This document shows positions 11,819-25,428 of a stretch of DNA of 64,000 nt, piece after piece; within the stretch, counting starts at the first letter, position 1; each line of letters opens with the position of its first letter. The DNA is from Formicarius rufipectus (Eukaryota > Chordata > Aves > Passeriformes > Formicariidae), in the NCBI GenBank assembly GCA_013399695.1, contig VXAU01004440.1:144264-208263 (forward strand), written 5' to 3'. A program made the translations under genes and the position numbers. Under the pieces are notes generated by a model that searched no databases, was not told the origin of the DNA, and worked only from the letters and a program-made list of their open reading frames with translations.

Positions 11819-12138
11819 GGGGGCCTACAGGAGAACTGGAGAGGGACTTTTTACAAGGGCATGGAATGATAGGACAAGAGGAGAAGGCTTTAAACTGAAA
11901 GCAAGTAGGTTTAGATTAGATACTAGGAAGAAATTCTTAACTGTGAGGGCAGTGAGGCACTGGAACAGGTTGCCCAGAAAAGTTATGGATGCCCCATCCA
12001 TGAAAGTATTCAAGGCCAGGTTGGACAGGGCTTTGAGCAACGTGATGTAATGGAAAGTGTCCCTTCCCATGATAGGGGGCTTGGAACCAGGTGATTTTTA
12101 AGGTCCCTTCCAAACCAAAACATTCTATGATTCTATGA
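11819..12138 (+). mobile_element. CR1 LINE, 3' part with intact tail
   Basis: This is the right half of the interrupted CR1. It carries the end of the reverse transcriptase ORF (FTRAWNDRTRGEGFKL, RFRLDTRKKFLTVRAVRHWN, RLPRKVMDAPSMKVFKARLD), where the family has similar TRG.GFKL, RFRLD.RKKFFT and HWNRLP blocks. The CR1 3' end follows (AAGGTCCCTTCCAAACC) and then the terminal CATTCTATGATTCTATGA. It is fairly well preserved compared with other CR1 copies in this window, which suggests a younger insertion. The ORF from 11760 to 12050 is this repeat, with an artificial start inside the LTR. Confidence 0.95.
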
Positions 12139-15100
12139 CACTGGAGTAGTTACCTGATAAATAGGATTTCTTGTATTTCCCACCTTCAGGAATTTTTGAG
12201 AATATTTCAGTGCTCTAAAAGTGACAGACCTGCATTGTCAGAGCAGCATGGCATGTACTGTTGCCTGTCCATGTTCAGCAAAGCAGTTAAGTGTAACGTT
12301 AAGTTAAAATATGTCAGTAAAGTATGTGCTTTGCTGCTTTGTACAAACTTGTTGCTGTCTCAATCCTGGCCAGTAAAGACTAGTTTTCTGACATCTGGGC
12401 AAGCTGCAAAGGCCTGTCCAGCTGGGATTTGCAATCTCGCCTTTCTGCTCTGATTCAGAGGTGTCTTCAAGGGGTCACTGTGGCTGAGGGACTGCATATT
12501 GCAGCTTTTCCTAGCAATGCCTGCATTTTCTCCATTATACCTGGCACAAACAATCAAATAAATGCAAGCCAGAGAAGCAAAATAAATCAGACAGAAGCCT
12601 CAGAGGTAAATGAAGAACCTTTGTTTTCCATTTAAAACTGCTGGAAGCAGTAGTCTGTATGCCAGATCTGGGATCTCATGAAAATGACTTATTCTCGGCA
12701 TAATTCGCCACCTACATTAGACTGAATGAAAATCCATCAGTGAAAGGCTTCCAGATAGAGGCTCTGCAACATTTGGATTTAGTTCCAAATTTCAAAGGTC
12801 ATTTAGAAAATCCAGGTCAGGATTCAGAGTTGAATTTCAAATGTCCCTGAAGTTCATGTTTGTTCAGACCTAAGCCTAAAGATCTGAACCAACATGATAA
12901 TGCAGATTTAAAACCTGAACTTGTAGGTTTATGCAGAATCATTTATTCAAACCTTTTTTTTTTCTCCATGATATTATTTACCACACACAAGGGCCTGTAA
13001 AATAACTACTTAATAATTATGAACTGCTAAAATCCCTCATTATGCATTGAAAATGTGTGAGTTTAAATTCTCTAAATGATGTGGAAGTTGGACTGTTGGG
13101 AACATTCAGCTTGCACATTATCAAAGTGTAGGCTACTCTCTAGTACATTTGCCTGATATACAAGACAATTTCATCTCAACTTGGATGAGATACAGAAGCA
13201 TAGGCTCTGTGGAATATGAAATGGGCTTGGTGGAGCAGAGGGAAATTCATGTTATGTTCAATGTGCCTAGTAAATAATGAGATATTAAATTATAATGTGT
13301 TCCAGGAGTTTTCAACTGTATTTTCTCTTTAATCATTTCATTACTCAGAGTCCTTTGTTTCTGACTTGTGTCTTTCATTACAGTTTTCGGACTCGAGTAT
13401 CTATGTGGGGACCTCTGGGTCCCTGTGGCACCTTCCCTGTATTAATTCTTTAAATAAGAAGGAGATTTGTCCACAGCAGAATCACCTTTTGTTTCCTGAG
13501 GTACAGATTCCTGCTATGGGCATGAGCTCTTGGGCAAGCCTGTGAAGATAGGCTTCCTTGCAGCAGCCACCACGTGCAGCCAGAGATCCCTTTGACTGTA
13601 TCCCGCTTCCATGGCCCCATGAAATGAGCAGATGTGGATCCTTTTGAAGTGAGACTTACAGCAGAAGTGACGCAGTGTAGCTGCAGGGGTGGGAGCAAAG
13701 GAAAGGAATCTTGTAGCCTTATGTGAGCAAGTGGTATCCTGCTCAGTATTCCTGTCCCTTGGCATCGCTGCCTGAGCACTGGACCAGCAAGCAGGATTGG
13801 TGCTTTCAAACAGATGGGCCTAAGCACAGTGTGAGCCAGAGGAAACATGTATGTGAATCACTTGTGGGTGTTAAGGGCAGGATTCCCATTTGATATTCTC
13901 AGCATTGCATCAGGTATTAGGGTCCATACACTTAAACAGTGTAAATGACTTGAGCATCTTAAAAATGCATGCTGGATAGTTAAGTTCCTGTTAAAGGGAA
14001 GGTAAAGGAAGGAGGCTTCTGCATGTAGGCTCACCAAGCAGCAGAGGATTTAGGTGTGTGCACTTTCATTTGTGTCAGTGAGTCAAAGAAGCCTGGCTGG
14101 TGAATTTGTGACCAAATATGCCAAAGGAGGGCAAATTGGCTTCTAAAGTATTGTCTCAGTGAAACTCAAGGACTGACTTTTCAGGTGTTTCCTTTTGATT
14201 ACCAGGTGCTAAAGTGTGTATTACAGGAAAGCAAGGAAACTGCTTTAATTATGTTTCTGTAAACAAGATCCTGATTTCCTGGCCTGAAGCCTTAGGGAGT
14301 GTTAAAATGTGGCAGTTGGTATGGGCCCCTGTATCGGTCCTTTTGTTTGACCTTGTGTTACTGAGAGGACCCTAAAGGTGTCTGATCCCTGGTTGCTCAT
14401 AACTTTCTTATGTTTGTTTGAAAGCCTCCTCTTTAGTGTTTGCTGTAAAATAACCCTGTTGACATTCGTTATGTTTATGGTTCCCGTTTGCAAGAGCTCT
14501 TCTTTCTGTGCTTCCCATTCTGGGCACACAGACTAGTCATGCTTTATTTTCATGTGGAATAAGACTTGGCCATGCAAAGACACCGTTCTCCCAGACCCAG
14601 GGTTTTAAGGAAAGGAAACATGCCTGGGCAGGAGCAAAGACATGCTCCAAAAGATGTCAGGTCCATCTAGGTGATCAGGAACACAAATCCTAATACATTA
14701 ACACATCCCTAGTGGTAAATCTGTAAATAGAAATAGACACTACCGTGTATCTTAGTAATTTTTATGCACAAAGAATTCATCCAAATATGGTGGTTATTGA
14801 ATATTCTGTCATAATATTTTTGAAAACTCTGATTTAGATGCACACTTGAATATGTGCATTTATTTATTTTTTTTTTAGTGTGAGAGAACAGACTGACATA
14901 GAGGTATAGTTTTCAAGGTCAAAACTGCTACTGTTTAATCTGGTGTAAATAAAAAGCCAGAAAATCTTTGCAGTCTTGACTTTCAGTGTGGATGCAGTGT
15001 TGACATCAATTAAGCTTAGATAATGGCAGCAAGAGTACAGTAAGGTTGCAAAGATCCCACTCCAGAACTGGAAATGCTGGAACGTGTGTTAGCTGAATTC

Positions 15101-17869
15101 TTTGATGCATAGGGGTATTGTCTTTAACAATAATACATAGGCACACAAACGCTGCCATTAGGAAAATGTGCCCATAGAAGGCACTCAGAAAAATGTAACC
15201 GTGTTTATGGCTTATGTAGGATCAATAAAGTTCATTGTTATGTGGTCCAAATGGCTCCATTTGGTGCAGCTCTTTTTACAGCAGCTCTGAATGACAAAGG
15301 CCTTGTTGGAGGTTTCTGAGAAATGGTAATTCAGTTTCAAAGGTTCTTATATATATATATATGTATATATATATGTATATATATATATAAAACCCTAAAT
15401 TGAGGCATTTGATAAATAATACAAAGCCAACACAGGAAATATTAAATGCATTTGGCTGCTGTAATGCAGGGGACTGTCAAATAAATATGCTCTTTTATTT
15501 CAGAAGATCTATATTGCTTTTCTTTGGTAAGAAAATATGCAGTCCTGATCTGAAAAGTGACTTGACACTTGAAAATATAACCTAGAACTAGAAAAAGGAA
15601 AAAAAGAAAACATGTTGGCCTGCCAATCTCTTAGTTTAACACGTGACTTACAGATGCCCTACATTTAAAACATGTATTTTTTTAAATTCAGACTCATGGA
15701 TGTATTTATAACATGATTATCTCCATGTTTTCCTCCACATTCAATTCGTTTTGTGAACAACTGCTATCTGCTCTTGCATGCTACAAGCTGTCTTTCAAAA
15801 TAAGTGCATTCAAAACCTGATTTTGAATGAGGTTACCTGGGGGCATTTAAATGTTCAGAGAGGTAGTGTTTTCAATCTTCCAGGGGTAAAGACTCTAATG
15901 CTTGATGAAGGTTCTTCAGTGCATTGGTTGTCCTATCTGCACCCCAAATCTGCAAGCCAGTGTTACCCACAGTGTGCTGGGTTCAGCCTGTGCAGATGCA
16001 CTATATTGTACAGATCGAATGTCCTGCTTGCATGACCCTCAATCTTTTGCAGAAAACAGAGAAGGAGTTTCCCAAAGGGATGTTGATGGATGGGCTGGAC
16101 AAGTGTTAGCACCTTTTCCTTGGCACATCGAACACAGTTTGTGCTGGGCTGCAAGTGCTAAGGGGCAGTGTTACAGTCACCCTTGCCCGCGGTTTCAGAC
16201 AGATGACAAATTCTCTGAACACTTCATGCTGTAGTATTCCATCCCGTTTCAAGTATGGCAAGAAGTCACATTTGGTTGTGCTTACATCTAAATACAAATG
16301 AATATAAGTAATAGGTGAATATTTTAATTTGGTATTCTGTTCAGTGAAAGAATCAGTCAATTGATTAACCTATTATTCGGTCCATTATTCAGGGTTGTAT
16401 CACCATGAAGTCACAAGTATTTATAAAACTTTTGATTAATTTTAAATCTAGTCTTGACTTTAGGCCATCAATTAAACTTTATAAAAAGAAACAGTTATTT
16501 TACCTTTTAAGAATTTTTATTTAAGTTCACACAAAGTTCTATTTCTCTTTAGAAAAAATCATAGCCCTGTGCCGCTGTGTTTGTCTCTCTTAAGTCTATT
16601 ATTTCACCTACTGTTTTCATTTAATTCCATGAAATTGCTGAAAGATGTGAGTCCTCAGCACCATCCCAAACTGGGCTACTTCAATTTCATCACCTAAGTA
16701 TGCATTTGGACATTTGCTTTAGGTAGAAGTGTTTTGGTATGCTGGGCAGTGGTTTCTGGCAGGAATGTTAATCTTTACGAGTACCACCACTGAGATTTCA
16801 GTCTTTGAGGGCTACCCCTTGTGGCAATGAAAGAGCCTGTGTTTCAATGATCCTATCATCTCTGCTGGCTGGAGTTTAAACTCCTAGTAGGGCCACTTAA
16901 ATCTAACAGGTCAAAGGGGCCAGATGAAATGAAGTTCACTGTTTTGCTAGACTGGCAGATGATTGATGGTTCCATAACTTATACTCATTAGCAGAATAAA
17001 GTCAAGCATCAAAAGCACACTAAGGTAGTCACACAAGCAAGGTAATGCACTCCACAATTTTAGCAAGTCTTTACGTGAGTCGTTGCTAAAACGTTGCCAG
17101 GTCTCTACAACAGACTTTTCTGGAGTTAAGAGTGTACATACATTTCTGGAGTATTGGAACGAAAGTTTCAATAATGGAAGTTGATATCTGTAATGAAAGA
17201 AAAGGAAAAATGCAAGCCCTAAATCCTTGTAGTACACAAACTTCATTGCTGACAAAAAGCATTTTAAAAATGAGGAAATCTGTAATATATCCAAGGATGC
17301 AAGATAGTTACTATTCAGTGTGCATAACGTTAATGCAGAAACAGCATCATCACTCATAGGCTAAGAGCCTGTTATGGCTGTGGAGGTACTCATCAACATG
17401 TTCCCCCTGACAGCATTGCTAGGCCAGTATCTTTGCAATAATGGCAATAAAAAAAGTTGAGGCAGTCAAAATATACTGGAGAATGCAATGAGCAAGCATG
17501 ATCCCTGCATTTCACATAAGCAGGAGCTAAAAATAATAATCAGTGCCCCGTGTCAGAGTTCAGGGTGAGTGGAAATCATGTGTCTGTCTACAAGCCATAG
17601 GAGTCATCCAAATGGAATCACTGGGAATTGCTTTAACTGGTTTAACTTCTACCGAAAGGAAATTGAGCTCTTGAAGACATGGGTAGGTGTAAATGAGCTG
17701 ATACTAGAAGTTACCAGATTTTTTGTTTAGTAAGAACAAATTCACTAAAAAGTCACAACCCTTCTATGATGATGATGCAAAAACATGAGGCTGGGGGAGG
17801 TTTAAACATTTTTTGTCAGCAGCAGGAAATGTGTTCTGCTCCTCTTGGAACTGGTGTAACTGCAGTTGA
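12139..17869. other. Intergenic DNA, no gene seen
   Basis: About 5.7 kb without an assignable gene. It includes a TA microsatellite at 15349-15390 and a slightly GC-richer segment around 13500-13800 with overlapping minus-strand frames (83 and 132 codons) that have no recognisable domain. The AT-rich part at 16270-16520 contains many homeodomain-like words (CAATTGATTAAC, TTGATTAATTTT, CATCAATTAAAC). Confidence 0.45.
15349..15390. repeat. (TA)n microsatellite with TG interruptions
   Basis: About 42 bp of alternating T and A, interrupted twice by a G (ATGTATATATATATGTATAT). A simple sequence repeat. Confidence 0.95.
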
Positions 17870-18190
17870 AATACGATTTGAGGAGCCAGACTTAAGAGTA
17901 GACAGACTGGATAGACCCCAGAGGAGGGTAGCAGGAAAAGAGGTTTAGGAAATCTTATGGAAATAAGGTGAAGGAACTGATTTGTCTAATTTAGCAAAAA
18001 GAGGCCTGAGGGGAAACTTCATCTTCCAAAATGTACATGAAGGTACTGGGAAGAAACAGTGAGCAATTGTTGCAACACTGGGACAGTCATTCAGGGCTCC
18101 TCATTGGAGGTTTTTGAAAAGCGGTTAAAGGAAACTCTGCCAGGGATAGTCTGGAACTGCTTGATCCCAAATTGTAATGCAAAGAGTGGG
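17870..18190 (+). mobile_element. Old, highly diverged CR1-family fragment
   Basis: The order of motifs follows an old avian CR1 subfamily: GACCCCAGAGGAGGGTAGCA, then TTAGCAAAAAGAGGCCTGAG and GGGGAAACTTCAT, then TCATTGGAGGTTTTTGAAAA followed by GCGGTTAAAGGAAACTCTGC and CAGGGATAGTCTGG. The last block corresponds to a 3' region known in old CR1 families (GGTTTTTAAGCGGTTAGACA-like). No terminal tail is seen and several blocks are missing, so it is decayed and internally deleted. Confidence 0.6.
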
Positions 18191-20014
18191 GCCAAAAGAT
18201 CCTTGCAATTCTTTTCTGCAATTCTAAAAAGCATAAGGAGAAGGCTAATCAAGACACAAACCCCCACATTTGATGTTGTACTGATGAAAGGAGTCTACAT
18301 GTGTTGAGGCTCAGATCCCATATGAGTCAGCCCTGATGTGCCATGGTCTTTTTTGAATGACCATATCATGGATGCAGCAACAGCTGTTATTGATTTTCAG
18401 CAAAGCGTCTCTGAAGTCTGCATAACTGAGGGATAGGAAAGAAACAAGCCAAGAAAAGCATTAACTCCTCAGAAATACCTTTGAAAAAAACCCCAAAACA
18501 AACAAACAAAAAGTTTTAAAACAAAGGACAGTGTCGTACAAGGCAACATGAGTAGAAGTAAAGGGAACAATATGGATAATTTAATCAGGAAGGTCAAACA
18601 GTTTGTTAAGCTGTAGTAAAGAGTTCTACCAGCTCAGCTGTTCAACTTGATTAAGACTTTGACCATTCTGAAATTGCTGTTATGGCACTTGTTTCACAGG
18701 TACAGTAGAAAAATATGATAAATATTTAGAAACTTGAGAAAACTTCATGTGAAGCTTATACCACCAAGGAAATGATTGTGACGAGATGGCTGATAAATTA
18801 CTGAACTCCTGTGCAAAGCAGGGAACTAGAAAAATCCCACAGAATAGTAGGGAATGCAGCATTATAGCAAAAATGTCAAAGAACAGAGATGTAACAACTC
18901 ATAACAATTAGCCAGCCAAGGAACTGTGACTGTTACATGTTTCAGTGACAGGTAAACTCTCCAAAATGGGCATATAAAACAAAACAAAAGAAGTGGGTGA
19001 GCTGAAGCCTGGACTGTGACTTGGAAAATTAACCTGTTAACTGATTTTTCCCCCAAGGTTTAATCATTCAAGAGATCATCAAATGGCTTCAAAAAACCCG
19101 TCATACTTTTCTTGAAATCATGTGACAGATTTCCTTACAAATCACTCTGAAACATCTTGATATGTCAGTGTGCCAATAAAAATAATTTCTTCAAGGTGCA
19201 GCATGCACAGCTAAATAAATGTAAACCTAAGTGAAAAAATTGATAATAGATAAGTGTCAAGCAAGGTTGTATTCTCTCACCTCTGGTATTTGAGTGGCCA
19301 TTAAGAGAAAAAGTAGGTGGGTACAGCACAAACACCATATGACTCAGAAGTGGTAGGTTGGAATTAGATTTTGCTGGTTGCAGAAGTCTTCCAAATGGCA
19401 AAAAAAAAAAATTCCACCCATGTAGTTCAAGACAGCTTAGCATCATAAATATGAGTTAGGAATCAATCAGTTGTAAGTAAAAAACAGATACTGCAGCAAG
19501 AACCCCCCAAGTCCCAACTGACGTTATTTTAGAAGGCAGAACATACGAGTGGTAATGCACATTTTTTGCAACAGATTAGAGGTCAGTATAGACATATAAA
19601 AGGATATGCTGTCAAATAGCCAAAATAGGCTTCCACTTAAAAGAGACTTCATTTTCAAGGGTCTACAACTGGAAGGCTAAATGACAAAACTCAGAAGTTA
19701 CTTTGATAGATACAGAGAGTGCCTTAAAAAGACTAGGCATTAAGTGGAATTAATTTAGAACAAATACTAGAATTCATCAGAGTTTTCAGATAATTATGCT
19801 TTATCATTAATGCTATTCAGAAAGGAAAATGGGGAATATTTGCTGGGAGTTGTGAATCAAAGCAGAGCATGAGCCGTGACAGATCTGCCACGGGGCAGTT
19901 GGAGGAGCACAAGAAAAAGGCCCATAGAAAGAATGTCTCTAATTGAACTTTTTGCAGTGTGGGAAATAGTGCAGTATTTAACAGTTCTGAGAATAAGTAG
20001 AAAACTGTCCAAAT

Positions 20015-20071
20015 TAGAAAAGAAAAAAAAAAAAAGACAGAAAAACAAAAAAACAACAAAACAGAACAACT
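20015..20071. repeat. A-rich simple sequence
   Basis: Low-complexity tract with a 13-base A run followed by AAAAAC/AAC-type units. It is not attached to a recognisable element. Confidence 0.85.
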
Positions 20072-23000
20072 GGCAAGGCCTCATTCTGGCCCTAAGCTAC
20101 TTTGGATGGCACAGGAAAGAATGATGCTAGAATTTAAGGATCTCTTCTGTTTCTATAGCCCTTGCAGCTATAAAAGGTTTGTGTATGGAATATAACTGTT
20201 TCATAACTGAATAATATATTACAGAGAGTAACTAGCTGTTACTAGTTCATTTAAGAAAATACTTTCAAAAGGCACTGTGTGCCAAAATTGCAAGACTAAA
20301 TATATTGTATTGTAAAAATAAGGCATTAATGATTGCTTCCTGGAGATGAGCATTGTAGGTTTCAATTTGTAGCTACAAAGCAATGACATTTTCAGTGCAC
20401 TGAGAAAATTGTACATTGTCTATTAAGTGAATTGAAGACTTTGAAAATGGATATGGGTGTTCAATTTTTATATCCACACAACTGTTGAAGAACTAGGTAA
20501 AACCACCTTCTTTGACATGACTCCTGAAGTCACACACGTACCCTCTAACTTGCTCAAATGTGTTCAGCACAGTCTTCCTATAAGCTAGCAGAATCACTCA
20601 ACTCCTTGTAAAAATGAACAGAAAACTGAACAGAAGCTTTAAATCAGTGTGCAGGCTGGGCAATCACAGACTCCCTTATCACTTCCAAAAATGACTTGCT
20701 TAGAGTAAATTGAAGAGCTTTGATAGTTCAGATAGCTGTACAATTCATATGTTCAGTGTGGTGATCACCTTCAAATTTAAGCACTTAATTTAAGAGCTTC
20801 AGTAATTTTAAATTGCTATGTGTCACTGAGCGGCAGGCAGAGACTCGAGTGCTACAGTATTTGAAAAACTTTGGGTGTTCTGCTTAATATTTTTCTTTCA
20901 AGGACTTCAGAGAGGGTTTCAATAGTCAAGCATGGAAAATAGAACAGATTTCAAGATTACTGGAGAAGAGTAAAAGCCTTCATGCTTTTCAAAAATCAGA
21001 GCAGTGGAGGTCTTCTCTGGGGAGGGTGCAACTCCTAAGCCTGTGCTTGCCCTTTTCTCTGAACTGTTTGACCAAGGTCCTTGTGTGGGCTGTGGCAGAA
21101 GGTAGAAAGAGAGGTACTGGTGTTTGCATGGGCATCAAGAGACTCTTCTGTCTATTTACTCTCCTGAAAGAGCCTGCTCAGGTTAGCTTTGTTTCCATTA
21201 GGCATTTCTGCTTAACACTTCCACAGGAGGAGATAGGAATGTGAGTTTACTGATATTTGAATGCTTCCCCACTTGTGGATTCAGATATTTTTATCTGGCT
21301 GAAAGTTTCTCATTTGTTAGTTTGGTTTTACTAAGCTTCAGTGTGATGTCAGGATGAATCCTTCCTGCATGATTTTAACTAAGCTGTGTACAACATTTAT
21401 TGATTAAGCACTTGGCTGAAGACTGAGCTGAACTGTAAGTGGCTGCCGTGGACTTGGTCTTAACTGGTAAGAGAGGGGAAGAGCATACCACAAAAACACT
21501 CACAGCCCCATTTTTGAATGTAATGGGAACTTCAGAGGTGGTTATTCATCTCTGCTTGGGAGGAGGTGCAATTCTTTGGAGTAGAAAGGTTTCACTACAG
21601 CCTCCTGCAGCCTGGCTCTTCAGGCTGGAAGGGAACAGGGCAGGGTGCCGCAAACTACAGCCTCCAGAAAGCCTGCAAATTAAATGTCAAGAATTAAATC
21701 TTACATGAAGACCCATGGCAACAACTCACTGGAAATCGATACCTTGTGACCTCTTATTTAGTGGAATGAGTGCAAAGTTAGGCTCCTGTGAGGTAAATGT
21801 GAGGAGTTTCTTTCGCTTTCAAAGAATTAGAATGTTCAGAGATTTTTTTTATGGAGTGTGCCACTTTAATGCTAATCACTACTTGCAGGCTCATTACAGC
21901 TTCAGACTGGCTTCTTTGAAAGTATGAAGGGCCTTTTCGTGTTCATCTACTGGTGAGATTTGAAAAATCCCAGCTTGAAGGTACAAGGGCACAAGCCAAA
22001 TGTGACTTCAGTGATTGTTTTGCCACAGCCTTTCAGTCTTGGTCTCTGTGAGTAGTCCCAACCTATATGATGATGTGTTGGTCTACCAAAGTTGGACCTA
22101 AGGGGTTTTACAAAATCTGACATCAGACGGTGTGACACAGCTGGAAAAGAGGTTGTTTCTCCAAAAGAGATACAATGAACTGTGTTGGCCAAGGACAGAA
22201 CCATTCCCCATTGTGCCTAAACACCCACTGGAATGTAGAAGTCCTGATGTTAAACCTATTAGTGCAGTCACTGTATACATATCATACTGGATACAACTTT
22301 CATGTCATGAAGAAACCTGGCCTTCTTCAACCCTAGATTGTGTTTCACTAGCCAAGTGCCCTGACACAAAACTTGGTTTAACATCCCACTGATGTTATGC
22401 ATTGAAACTCCTCTGTACACCTGGTGAAAGACATGTTGGGGCTCGCTGGATCTCTGCCCTTGTTTCAGAATTCTTTTGGTTGAAATTAAGCAGGCGGTGT
22501 AGGTTAAATGATGGCTTTTCTGTGTGCAATCTAAAAAGCCAGTTTGAATTTTAAAGTAATGTCTCCCTGCCCCACTCCCAATGACTTGAATGGATTTACA
22601 CTCTGTTTAAGTATGGTAAAACTGTCTTGAGCAATTGCTTCCATTTTTAATTAATGTTCTCTCACTTCCATCCTTGTTTCTTTCCAAGAACATTTTTTTT
22701 TTTTTTGGTGACACATTCCCAGGCAGAACTGTTGTTTTTCTGTACTTCATCTCTTTACTTCGATATTCCAGACAACTTGTAGTTTGAATCTATGAGGGTG
22801 AGGTTTCCCACTCACCTGACTTCCTGAAATCCAGTGCCAGGGTATTTAGGTCTGCTTGTCCTACTCAAAAGTTGCATCTGCTGACTGAAGCTTATGTTTA
22901 AGGTAGTGAGGAATTTTGTACTCCACATTTCCAAAGTGTTCAAGGGTCAAAAGCAGGATGTGAACATTTTGTGAATGGCCGTGCTGATGCTGGCAGAGAG

Positions 23001-25427
23001 ATCAAACAAAAAGTACCTGCTTTTGCACATGGATGAGCCTTGGTTTGTAACTTGTCTTTGACATGACAAGAAGGTGTTAGAAATGACCTAGTGCACACTT
23101 AGGGAGCTTGTAACCAGAATAATTGCAGAGACCTAGAGATATTTTCCGAAGCATATAGTGTTAGGTATTTCTATTTTTTGGAAGGTAAAATGTAAAGTAA
23201 TTCTGAATAGTGGTAATGAGGTTATATCAACATGTTATTTTAGGGATTTGAATTTTTAGGGAGGGTTATTCACTTGCCCCATTTACCTGTTAGAAGTTTG
23301 AAGGTTAAGTATCTGAGAGGACTTTGAAACTCACAGCATCTGGAATAATAGTGTTACTATGTTGATGGGTTTTGCCCAGAAAAAGGAGAGAGGCAAAATC
23401 AAACTGTATTTCTTGGAGTGAATTTATCAGCCAATGTTTGGGACAAAGTTAGATTACTTTCTTGCTTTTATTTAAGGAAAATCAGTAATATTTGTCTTGC
23501 ATCTGAATTTACACTGGCTTTCCCTAATTTTTCAATATGAATTTCTGTTTTATCACACTGCAAACTTTCATTTCTCGTGTTCTTTCTCGTTACTAAATTT
23601 TCTTGTGTTCATTTACCTGTTCAAAATCTTTTTATTGAAAGTTACTGTACATAGAAGCGTCCTTACTACTCAAGTTACTTACTTTATGAAGTCCTGAAAG
23701 GACTCAGGAGGTTGTGATTACAGGTTGTCACTGAATGAAATAAACTGTGTAAGAATATGATGACTAACTTTTGTAACTGGTATCAAACAGTTGTGTCACT
23801 GTTCACTTTTGTTGCCACATCCATCATACTGAAGGACAGAGGACGTACCTGATGAGAGTGTGGGCCTGAAAGGAATAAAAAGGCTTCCATGGGAGAAAAC
23901 CCCCAGTATTTTTACAAAGAGGAGGCTTTGAATGCATTCCACAAAAACTATTTATTTTATTTTTTTTCAAGTTCATTAGCCTTGTCTTTTACAAGAAGTA
24001 TGCTGTGGCTATCTTGTCAAGCAGCCTTTTCATTTTAGGATCCTTGTTTGTGTTTTTCAATAAGTCACAACAGGTGCTTAGCTGTCAGGTCAGAATTGTA
24101 CCCCTGCACACCCACCACTGGAAGGAATACTTGGGGTTTTCCCAGGGATGTGACTTTGTCACGGGTACTGCACTGCTTACCAGCAAAATTGTGAACATTT
24201 TTAATTTTCTCATGGGAAGTAGTCAAAAAACATTAATTCCAAAGCTGCAAATGTTGACTGGCATTCCCAGACTCACCAGTGGTTTGTATAACGGAATCTG
24301 TCAGTTTAGAAAATTCATAACCCAATCTCTCATCATAGTACAGGCATCCTTATAATTTAACAGTGTAAGAAAATTCAATGCCAATGTGGACACCCCTGTG
24401 TTTCACTGCAGGAAAGAATTACAGCACAGTTCTCAGGAATTCTATTGTGCAAGAACCAGCAATAGCATATAAAATGTTGGTATTCAACTAATATGTCTTT
24501 CTTCTACACTATGTCTCGATTGAATGAAGGAAAAATACACAAACAGAACTGTACTGCATTTTTATTGTTACAAAATCATGGTCATGTGATTGTGTTTGCC
24601 ATTGAAATAATTTCCATTGAAATCATTCCAGTAAGTATATACTGCAAAATCACAGAAAATACTGTTCTTATAAATAAAGATAGCAGCACAAACGGTGGCT
24701 GAGTCAGTGTGAAGAATAACAGGAGTTTACTGGCAAAAGGGTGGTATTTTGAATACTCATTATTTATTTACTTGGTCTATCTTAAAATTTCAGCCCATCA
24801 ATTATATATGAAACTGATCACCATAGTACAGGCAAGAACTAAAAGTATTCATTTCCAGCTCTAACATCTCAGTCTTTAAACAAGACCTGCTCCTTAGCAT
24901 ACTGGTAAGACAGATGGATAAGTGTTGGTAGATATGAGATTTATAGTTTGGCATTATTTAACTGCTCAATAAGTTGCTTGTACTAGCGCCCAAGAGACAC
25001 ATTTTTTCAGAAAGTCTGATTTTGTTACATTTATTCTAGGAATGGTATATTGAGAGTTGTTAAGGAAATTAAAGTGCCATTTCAGGCCCCAGTTCAACAA
25101 AGCATTTAAGTAATTCTTAACTTATGTACATCCTAAACTGAATCCTATTTTATCGAAGGCAAAAAAAAGAGAAGTCTTCAGAGGAACTTCCTCATGTGGT
25201 TGAAGTTGAGAATGTGGGTTTTTTCTTAAAGTGAACTTAGAAATGCTGCCTGTATGAGAGGCTGAGGAGACCGTCTGTGGAAAGAGATATTTAAAGATGA
25301 CATTACCTGTTGTCCAGAAAGCCTGTGTGATGTGGTGGAGGAGGCAGGAAACTCGATTCCAATTTTGGAGCAGAATATAGAATGAATTGGATTTATAATT
25401 CTTAGAGGAAGTGCTTTGAGAGGAAAA

Positions 25428-25428
25428 N
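25428..25428. other. Ambiguous base N
   Basis: A single N interrupts the sequence (GGAAAANTGC). It marks an unresolved position in the assembly, and two short overlapping frames cross it. Confidence 1.

Noticed and set aside
11760..12050. 96-codon ORF at the CR1/LTR junction
   Set aside because: It starts in the inserted LTR and continues into the CR1 reverse transcriptase end, so it is a repeat artefact, not a gene.
13450..13848. 132-codon minus-strand ORF in slightly GC-richer DNA
   Set aside because: No domain and no supporting signals; a second frame overlaps it, which argues for composition rather than coding.
16947..17357. 136-codon minus-strand ORF
   Set aside because: The translation is low-complexity and Leu/Phe/Ser-rich, typical of AT-rich chance frames, and no splice or promoter signals were seen.
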